Assembly: GCA_012523465.1 (NCBI GenBank)
Contig: JAAYIK010000025.1
Location: 1 to 64,000 of the forward strand
Origin: Lysobacteraceae bacterium
GTDB taxonomy: Bacteria; Pseudomonadota; Gammaproteobacteria; Nitrococcales; AK92
Reading direction: 5' to 3'
DNA: 64,000 nt
The translations under genes were made by a program, and so were the position numbers. The notes beneath the pieces are model-generated. The model ran no database searches. It was not told the DNA's origin and saw nothing but the letters and a program-made list of their open reading frames with translations. Positions 25,366 to 32,043 of this stretch are shown piece after piece; the first letter of the stretch is position 1, and every line of letters begins with the position of its first letter.

Positions 25366-28267
25366 CTCGCTCCGTCTTGGCGTAACGAACCGGCATCAGC
25401 TCGGCCAGCGCTTCCAGGCTCTTGCGGACCCACTGGTCGTAAATGCCTTCGGCGGTGCGGCTGGCGTTGACCTCGTGCAGCTCGATGGCCTTCTCCTCGA
25501 ACGGCATGGCTTGCTCTTCCAGCAGCACCTCGTATTCGGCCAGCGCCTCGCCCTTGAGTCCGCGCGGCCGTTCCGACTCCAGCAGGGCCTTGCCGAAGTC
25601 AGCGTAGAGCGCAGCGATGGCGTAGTTGGCCGCCGTGGCGATGCCGGCCACCTTGTAGCTAGCTGCCCGTTCGTAGGCGCGCAGGGCGCGACGGAAGGCG
25701 GCCTGCTTCTTGCGCAGGTTCTCTTGCAGCGGCTCGACCAGGCGCAGCTGGGCGTATTCCGCATATGGCTGCTCGGCCAGGGCCAGGGCGGCCTGAGCGG
25801 CTAGGAAGCGGCTGCGGTCGGTGCGCTGGGCACCTGCCTCGGCGTCGGCACGGATGATGGACAGGCGCCAGCTGCGGGCCGATTTGAAGTGGCCCATCTC
25901 CAGCGACAGCTCCAGCAGCTGTTGCTGGGCTTCCAGGTTTTGCCCGAACGGCTGCGGGAAGCGGTGCACGTAGCGGCGGAACACGGCATAGGCCTGCTCG
26001 GGCTTGCCGGCCTGGCGGTACAGCTCCCCTGCCTGCCACATGGCGGCCTGCGCGAGCTCCGGCGTGGCGGCGGCCTCGGCTACCTGCAGATACTCGGCCG
26101 CGGCTTCCTCGCTGCGGCCAGCGGCAAGCAACGCCGCGGCCAGACGGCGGGTGACCTCGGCCTGCTGCTCGTGCCCAGGGAACCGGCGGCGAAAGTTCTG
26201 TAGCGCGGTTATGGCCTCGGGCCATTGCTCCAGCTCGATCAGCACGGCGGCGGCGTCGAACTGGGCGGTGGCGGCCATGGCGGAGTCCGGCACCTCCTGC
26301 GCCGCCCGCAGGAAGGTGGCTGCGGCGGCCGCCAGTTCGCCGTTCTGGCGCTGCCGCTCGCCCTGCTTGTAGATGCTGGCTGCCAGTCGGTCGCCGATCT
26401 GGCGATGCTCATCGCTGCCGGGCGACAGCAGTCGCAGCCCTTCCCGGTAGGCCGCTTCGGCAGCGGCGTAGTCGGCGACATCGAAGGCGCTGTGGCCGAT
26501 GATGCGCAGGGCGATCAGGCGGGTGGCGGCGTCCACCCGGTCCAGCGTGAGGAGCTGCCTGGCCGCGGCCGCCGCGGCCGCGCCGTCGCCCAGCTCGAAG
26601 GTCTGCTGGGCGCTGTGGGCCAGCGCCGATATGGCGTGCTCGTGGCGGGGATATTCACCGGCCAGCTGGCTGGCCGCCGCTAGTACCTGGCGGCGGGCCG
26701 GCAGGCGCTGGTCGCCGGTGGCCCGCTTGGCCAGCTCCTCCAGCGAGAGTACCGCGGCGTAGGCGGCCTCGGCCGAGCGGGCATTGCGTTGCTCGCCGTA
26801 GGCGACCTGCAGGTACTGCTCCGCGGCCTCGGCGTAGCGCTTGTGCTCGTACAGCAGCTCGGCGTAGAGGAAGCGCACTTCCTGCGCCCTGCGGCTGGTG
26901 GGGAAGTTGCTGAGGAAACGCTGGTACCAGTCGGCGGCCGAGGCAAAGTCGCCCTCCTCGCCGCTTTTCTGGGCCTGGGCGTGGTAGTGGCGGGCGAGGT
27001 CGTGCAGGCTGGACTCGAGCTGCGCCACCACCGTTGGATGGTCTTCCGGCCGGCGCCGTTGCCAGAACGGGCTGCGCAGGTCGTAAAGCCGCACGAAGGC
27101 TTTCTGTGCCTCCAGCACCTGGCTGGGGAAACCGCCGGCGCGGTAGGCGTCGATGGCGCGCAACTGGAACTGCGGCCCCTGGTCGCTGTTGGGATAGGCG
27201 GCAACGAAGGCCTGAAAGGTGGCGGCGGCGTCGGAGAAGCGGTCCTTCTTGAGGTATTCCTCGCCTAGAGCGCGATAGAGGATGTCCTCGTCCTTGCGGT
27301 GGCCGCGCAGGCGGAAGTACTCGGCCACGCTGTCCGGGCCTTCCAGATAGGAGAAGCTTAGGCTGATGGCGCGCAGCGTGTCCTCGATGGTCTCGCGTTC
27401 GCCCCGGCTGAGCCGCTCCAGCTGCAGCCGACCCTCGTGCGACTTGAGGTCGATCAAGGCCAGGAAATAGTCGATGCCTTCCAGATACAGGCCCTGCTTG
27501 AACAGCGACCAGGCCCGCTTGTAGAGCGCCTGCTCGTAGAAGCCTGATTGCGGGCCGCGCCCGAGCACGGCGCGGTAGGCGCCGTCGGCCTCGCTATAGC
27601 GCTTGCGCACGAACAGGATCTCGCCGCGACGGAATTGCGCTTCGGCGATGTCGGGGCTGTTGGGATACTGGCGGACCAGGCGCTCCAGTACCCGCAGCTC
27701 GTCCTCCTGCCGCCCGGCGTTGTCGTAGGCGCGGGAGAGCTGATAGAGCACCTGATCGTTCTGCGGGTGATAGGGATAGGCGCGCAGGCGCTCTTCGTAC
27801 AGCGCGATGATGCGCTCGGCCTCCTCGCTGGACAGCGTCTCCCCCGACTCCGGCACCTCCTGAGGCACCGGTTCGGCCTCGGCCACGGCAGCAGGAATGT
27901 GCCTGGCCGCTGTGGCACCAGGATCAGGCGCGGAGCTTTGGCTTGCGGCCTGCTCCTCGACGACAACGGTAGTGACCTGCTCGCTGCCGCCGGCGGGCGT
28001 TGACGCTAGCCCCAGGCGCTCCTCTTCGGCCTCCAGGCTAAGGTCGGCCAGGCGGCGCATGGCCTCGGCCCGCAGCATGGGATCCTCGGCGTGACGCAGG
28101 AATTCGCGGTAGCCGGCGATGGCCCGTTCGCGGTCGGCGGCCGTCTCGGCTGGCAAGGCCGGTAGCGGCTCCTTGGCCAGGTCGGCCAGGGTGCCGCTGC
28201 GCTCGCCCTGGTGCGCGCAGCTGGCCAGCAGCAGCGTGAACAGAACGTAGCAGCGGTAGCGCGTCAT
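25337..28267 (-). CDS. Large TPR lipoprotein of the motor operon
   Basis: 976 residues, a lipoprotein (YVLFTLLLASC at the N terminus) exported to the periplasm. Nearly the whole length after residue 150 is tetratricopeptide-like, with BamD/CpoB-style repeats such as YPYHPQNDQVLYQLSRAYDN, YPNSPDIAEAQFRRGEILF and AYPNSDQGPQFQLRAIDAYR, continuing to about residue 850, then a helical tail. Such solenoids act as scaffolds; by size it is comparable to Myxococcus GltD. ATGA overlap with the upstream TPR gene. No sign of damage across almost 3 kb. Confidence 0.87.
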   Translation of the reverse strand: MTRYRCYVLFTLLLASCAHQGERSGTLADLAKEPLPALPAETAADRERAIAGYREFLRHAEDPMLRAEAMRRLADLSLEAEEERLGLASTPAGGSEQVTTVVVEEQAASQSSAPDPGATAARHIPAAVAEAEPVPQEVPESGETLSSEEAERIIALYEERLRAYPYHPQNDQVLYQLSRAYDNAGRQEDELRVLERLVRQYPNSPDIAEAQFRRGEILFVRKRYSEADGAYRAVLGRGPQSGFYEQALYKRAWSLFKQGLYLEGIDYFLALIDLKSHEGRLQLERLSRGERETIEDTLRAISLSFSYLEGPDSVAEYFRLRGHRKDEDILYRALGEEYLKKDRFSDAAATFQAFVAAYPNSDQGPQFQLRAIDAYRAGGFPSQVLEAQKAFVRLYDLRSPFWQRRRPEDHPTVVAQLESSLHDLARHYHAQAQKSGEEGDFASAADWYQRFLSNFPTSRRAQEVRFLYAELLYEHKRYAEAAEQYLQVAYGEQRNARSAEAAYAAVLSLEELAKRATGDQRLPARRQVLAAASQLAGEYPRHEHAISALAHSAQQTFELGDGAAAAAAARQLLTLDRVDAATRLIALRIIGHSAFDVADYAAAEAAYREGLRLLSPGSDEHRQIGDRLAASIYKQGERQRQNGELAAAAATFLRAAQEVPDSAMAATAQFDAAAVLIELEQWPEAITALQNFRRRFPGHEQQAEVTRRLAAALLAAGRSEEAAAEYLQVAEAAATPELAQAAMWQAGELYRQAGKPEQAYAVFRRYVHRFPQPFGQNLEAQQQLLELSLEMGHFKSARSWRLSIIRADAEAGAQRTDRSRFLAAQAALALAEQPYAEYAQLRLVEPLQENLRKKQAAFRRALRAYERAASYKVAGIATAANYAIAALYADFGKALLESERPRGLKGEALAEYEVLLEEQAMPFEEKAIELHEVNASRTAEGIYDQWVRKSLEALAELMPVRYAKTERGEHFVETIR

Positions 28268-29910
28268 CGGTTCCTCCCGGGTCGTTCCGCCGCCGGATCG
28301 TAGAGCTGCGCGAGAATGAAACGGGCCTGGGTGACCTGGGAGCGGACGGCATCGCGCCGCTCGCCCAGGGCTTGCAGCGCCTGTTGCTGCAGCACTTGCT
28401 GCTGGGTGTCGCGGCGCTGCTCGACCCGCTCCAGCAGCGCGGCCACCCGCTCGCGCATGAGCTGAATGCGGCCTTCGAAGGCAAGAAAGTCGTCCTCGGC
28501 CCGCGCCTTGATCGAGCCCAGCGCCGCGTGGCGCTGGCGCAGCTCACGCAGCTGCCGCTCCAGGGCGCGCAAATCGGCCTCCTTGCCAAGGGGCAGCGCC
28601 GCCTTGAGGGCCTGATAGCGCTGCTCCAGCGCCGTCGGCGCGAGGGCAGCGAGCCGCTGCTCCAGCTCGGGCAGCTTGCGCTCGAAGCGGCTGCGATGAT
28701 CGGCAAGGACGATTTCGAGCTGGTCCAGCTCGCCCAGCCACCAACGCAGATTGGCCGCCAGCGCGTCGATGTCCTGATAGTCCTGCAGGGCGCGGCGGAA
28801 CCCGTGGCTGGCGAGCAGGGTACCCAGGTAGGCGCGGCCGGGGACGTGCTCCAGCGGCGGCAGCTCGTTCTTGCGCGGATCGATCTGCAGCGTGACCTGC
28901 AGCAGAGCGCCGCGCTCGATCTCCCGCATGGCCTCCTCGATGCGCCCGGCCTCGGCCGAGAGTAGCTCGGTGGCGGTGCGGTACAGGTTGGCGGCTTGCT
29001 CGCGGGCCTGCAGCTGCAGCAGCGCATAGGGTATGGCCAACATGGCTTCCTGCACGGCCGGGTCGGCGATGGAGCGGCGCCGCAGCTCTTGCCAGGGCAC
29101 GAGCGCCGCCCGGTGGTCGCCCGCCATCAGCTCGGCCCAGCCGGCCCCGAGCAGCGCCAGATTGGAGACCGGACCCTGCAGCCGCACTTGCTGCAGGACT
29201 CGCTTGGCCTGCTGCGGTTGCGTCGGCAGCAGGGCGCGGGCGATGGCGACGTTGGCCTGATCGCGCAAAGCCAGGGCTTCCTCGGTTTTAGCCGGAATCC
29301 GGCCGACCCGGCGCAGCTGTTGCACGCCTGCCTCCAGCTGACCGCTGCGGATCAGGGCCACGCCGAGGTTGTAGCGGCCATAGGGCTCGTCCTCGGGCGG
29401 TCCGTGCCAAGGGTCCAGCATGGTCGCGGCGCCGGCGAAATCGCCTTGGCGCATGTGTACCAGCGCGCTCAGCAGCTGCCGCCGACCGGCGAAGTCGGGC
29501 GGCAGTCGGTCGCCGATCTGGGCCAGGGCGTGGGCCGCCTGGTCCAGCCGGTCTTTCTGGAACGCCAGCTGCGCCAGGTAGTACCAGGCATGGTCGTGCA
29601 CCTCGCGGGGCGCTTGCTGGCGCAGCAAGCGATTGAAGATGCGCTCGGCGGAGTCGGTCAGGCCGTAGGAGAGCTTGAGGCTGCCCAGCAGCAGCTCGGC
29701 CTGGAACCAGTCGCGCTCCAGCCGTCCCTGGCTGCGGGCTGCCATCAGCAACGTCAGGGCGGTGAAGTAGTCTTGCTTGTAGAAATGGAACAACGCCTCG
29801 CCGTAGCGGGCGTTCTCCACCCGCTGGCCGGGGATGGTGGGCGCTGCCAGCGCCGTGCTTGCGCTAAGCAGTAGGCCGCAGAAGGTCGGTAACAGCCGGC
29901 GCATGGTCAT
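28264..29910 (-). CDS. Exported TPR/coiled-coil protein of the motor operon
   Basis: 548 residues. A signal peptide (LLPTFCGLLLSASTALA) is followed by TPR-like repeats to about residue 300 (EALFHFYKQDYFTALTLLMA, LAQLAFQKDRLDQAAHALAQ, RYNLGVALIRSGQLEAGVQQ) and a long Gln/Arg-rich coiled coil from about 380 to the end (ERVEQRRDTQQQVLQQQALQ). I chose the start at 29910 (MTMRRLL), which gives an ATGA overlap with the gene before it and a normal signal peptide. Probably a periplasmic scaffold bridging the motor and the outer-membrane barrels (inference). Confidence 0.83.
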   Translation of the reverse strand: MTMRRLLPTFCGLLLSASTALAAPTIPGQRVENARYGEALFHFYKQDYFTALTLLMAARSQGRLERDWFQAELLLGSLKLSYGLTDSAERIFNRLLRQQAPREVHDHAWYYLAQLAFQKDRLDQAAHALAQIGDRLPPDFAGRRQLLSALVHMRQGDFAGAATMLDPWHGPPEDEPYGRYNLGVALIRSGQLEAGVQQLRRVGRIPAKTEEALALRDQANVAIARALLPTQPQQAKRVLQQVRLQGPVSNLALLGAGWAELMAGDHRAALVPWQELRRRSIADPAVQEAMLAIPYALLQLQAREQAANLYRTATELLSAEAGRIEEAMREIERGALLQVTLQIDPRKNELPPLEHVPGRAYLGTLLASHGFRRALQDYQDIDALAANLRWWLGELDQLEIVLADHRSRFERKLPELEQRLAALAPTALEQRYQALKAALPLGKEADLRALERQLRELRQRHAALGSIKARAEDDFLAFEGRIQLMRERVAALLERVEQRRDTQQQVLQQQALQALGERRDAVRSQVTQARFILAQLYDPAAERPGRNR

Positions 29911-30440
29911 TGCCACTCGCGAAAGACGAACTCCGGCTGCAGCTTCTGCTGCCGGTCGGAGACCTTCAGCTCCAGGGTCTTGGGCGCGTGCTCCTTGCGC
30001 GTACGCAAGGCGGCAGCGCGGCGGTACTCGCGGCCGTTGGGGCCGACGCCGGTGAAAAAGGCCACCAGCTCGTACTCGCCGACGGGCAGGTTGCCGATCC
30101 AGAGCCGGTGCGAGCCGCCCCGGCTGAGCGCCTGCAGCTCCTTGTCCGAGTACAGGTGCCGCGCAACCACCTTGTCGTTGATGCGCAGTTCCACCGATTC
30201 CAGCTGCAGCAGGCTGCCGCGGTCCATCGACACGTACACGGCCAGCTGCCGGCTGGCAGGAAACAGGAGGTCCTCCTGTAGGATTAGCAGATCGCGGTTG
30301 GCGGCCAGCACCTCTTCCTTGAGCGCCTGCAGCTCGTGGTCCAGCGCGCTGGGGTCCAGCGGCTCGTCGCCGGCTGTCGGCCCGGCCCACCAGAGCGCCA
30401 TCGCCAGGCAGGACAGCGTCAGCATCCGGTTCCAGTTCAT
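29907..30440 (-). CDS. Secreted protein of the motor operon, unknown domain
   Basis: 177 residues: signal peptide (MLTLSCLAMALWWAGPTAG), a helical segment (LDHELQALKEEVLAANRDLL), then a beta-rich part reminiscent of an immunoglobulin-like fold: VELRINDKVVARHLYS, HRLWIGNLPVGEYELVAFFT, GPNGREYRRAAALRTRKEH. I assign no function. It is placed between a beta-barrel gene and a TPR gene, with a 27-bp gap upstream and a 4-bp overlap downstream, which ties it to the same complex. Confidence 0.75.
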   Translation of the reverse strand: MNWNRMLTLSCLAMALWWAGPTAGDEPLDPSALDHELQALKEEVLAANRDLLILQEDLLFPASRQLAVYVSMDRGSLLQLESVELRINDKVVARHLYSDKELQALSRGGSHRLWIGNLPVGEYELVAFFTGVGPNGREYRRAAALRTRKEHAPKTLELKVSDRQQKLQPEFVFREWQ

Positions 30441-30467
30441 CGATCGCGCCTCCTTGCGCCGCCGGGG

Positions 30468-31118
30468 CTAGAAGTACACCGCCAGCCCGGCGGTCAGCTC
30501 CGTGTTGTAGGTCAGCTCGGACTCGCCGAAGAGGTCGGTCTCGAACATGTGCTCGCGCACGTCTATCCGCAGCGTCAGCCAGTCGTTGACCAGCAGCCGG
30601 AAGCCTAGGCCCAGATTGAAGGTGAAGTAGTCCTCGCCAGCGAAGCGCAGGCCGCCCAGGCCGGTGGTGAGGAACAGAGCGCTGGCGTAGGCGCGGCGGG
30701 CGCCGAGGAAGACCTCGCCGGGCAGGGCGTTGAAGCCCAGCGAGACGCTCAGGTACTCCAGATCGCGGCTGCGGCCGCCAAGCGGGCCGTTGCGCACCAC
30801 CCGGGCGTAGATCTCGTCGCTGGCCTCGGACAGGCCGAGGTTAGCTTCGAGGAAAAAATCCTCGGTTAGGTGATAGCCCAGCCGGATGCCGTAGACCGGA
30901 TTGCTGCCGAGGTGCTCCAGCTGCAGAACGCCGGCGAACAGCCCGACCTCGACGTCGCGGGCATCGATGCGCGGCACGCGAATGTCCTGCCGGGCCACGC
31001 GCGGCTCCAGCGGCTGCTCCGCCTCGCCCCTGGGCGCAGGCGGCTGCGCCAGGGTTAGCAGGGGTGCGCCGAGCAGGGCGAGAGCGGCCAGAATGCGGAT
31101 TGTGCGTGTCATACCCAT
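30468..31118 (-). CDS. Outer-membrane beta-barrel protein (OMP_myx_plus type)
   Basis: 216 residues: signal peptide (ILAALALLGAPLLTLAQ), a short acidic/basic linker, then alternating beta strands (VEVGLFAGVLQLEHLGSN, YGIRLGYHLTEDFFLEANLG, FNLGLGFRLLVNDWLTLRID) and a terminal Phe (LTAGLAVYF), the recognition signal of the BAM machinery. The pattern fits the small outer-membrane beta-barrel family also found in Myxococcus GltA/GltB. Start at 31118 after GAGGAAAGGGG; an in-frame ATG six bases later is an alternative. Confidence 0.83.
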   Translation of the reverse strand: MGMTRTIRILAALALLGAPLLTLAQPPAPRGEAEQPLEPRVARQDIRVPRIDARDVEVGLFAGVLQLEHLGSNPVYGIRLGYHLTEDFFLEANLGLSEASDEIYARVVRNGPLGGRSRDLEYLSVSLGFNALPGEVFLGARRAYASALFLTTGLGGLRFAGEDYFTFNLGLGFRLLVNDWLTLRIDVREHMFETDLFGESELTYNTELTAGLAVYF

Positions 31119-31127
31119 CCCCTTTCC

Positions 31128-31871
31128 TCAAAACAGCAGCACGAAGCCGGCTGTCAGCTCGTGATAGTTCTCGCTGTCGCCGTCGAAGCGCGCCCGGTTC
31201 CAGCGCCAGTCGGCGCGCAGCGCGAAGCGCGGCTCCAGCTGCCAGCTCGCCCCCAATCCCAGGTTGAGGTTCCAGCCGTCTTCCTTGGCGTCGTCCACCA
31301 GCGTTCGGCGCGGCTGGTTCTCGATCCAGCCCACGCCGGCCAGCAGATGCAGCGGGAAGCGCTGCTGCGGCCAGGGCCGCGCGGCGGCTTCCAGGCGGAT
31401 GAGACGGGTGCTGGAGTAGTCGCCCGCCGCCTGGGCGACCGCGAGCTCTGCCGACCAGTGCGGCGTGAAGCGATAGCCGCCCCAGAAGCTAACCACCGGT
31501 TCGTCGTCGAACACGCCGGCATTGAGGCCTGCCCGCAAGCGATCCTCAATGTGCCGGTCGAGGATGGCGGCGCGTAGGCCTTCGGCCACGCCGGCCGCGG
31601 CCAGGGTGGCGCGCAGCTGCTCGCGGTGGACCCAGCCGCTGGCGCCGTCGGCCTCGACCTGGTACCAGTCGGTGCGGCGATTGACGATGCCGATCACGCT
31701 GCCGCGCTCGATGGACTGAGTGACGGGATATCCCCGTCCGGGGCCGGTGCGCAGGTCCAGGTAGGGGTCGTGCACTTCCACCTGCAGCGGTGCGGCGGCC
31801 AGCGACAGCGGCAGCAGCAGCAGACTCAGCAGCCAGGCAGCGGCCAGCTTGTTGGGACGAAAGATGCGCAT
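31128..31871 (-). CDS. SH3-domain outer-membrane beta-barrel protein
   Basis: 247 residues: signal peptide (AAAWLLSLLLLPLSLAAA), a bacterial SH3 domain at about 28-90 (YLDLRTGPGRGYPVTQSIER, TDWYQVEADGASGWVHREQL), then a second-half barrel (SFWGGYRFTPHWSAELAVAQ, LNLGLGASWQLEPRFALRAD) ending in GFVLLF. SH3b domains bind peptidoglycan or peptide ligands, so this protein may tie an outer-membrane barrel to the cell wall. I chose the start at 31871 (MRIFRPNK) because residues before it are Arg/Pro-rich and not signal-like. Nine bases separate it from the next barrel gene. Confidence 0.83.
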   Translation of the reverse strand: MRIFRPNKLAAAWLLSLLLLPLSLAAAPLQVEVHDPYLDLRTGPGRGYPVTQSIERGSVIGIVNRRTDWYQVEADGASGWVHREQLRATLAAAGVAEGLRAAILDRHIEDRLRAGLNAGVFDDEPVVSFWGGYRFTPHWSAELAVAQAAGDYSSTRLIRLEAAARPWPQQRFPLHLLAGVGWIENQPRRTLVDDAKEDGWNLNLGLGASWQLEPRFALRADWRWNRARFDGDSENYHELTAGFVLLF

Positions 31872-32043
31872 TTCTCGTTCTTCCTGTTGGCGCCGCCGGC
31901 GGCCGGGTCGGGGATGCCGGCCGTAGCCGCGCGGCGGGCGAGCTTCCTTGGGCGGCACGCCCTTGTTATGTCGGTTCGGCCTCTCCCGGGGGCTTTGTGT
32001 GCTAACGGCAGCCGGGGAGGCCGGCGTTGACCGATTCGGCGTT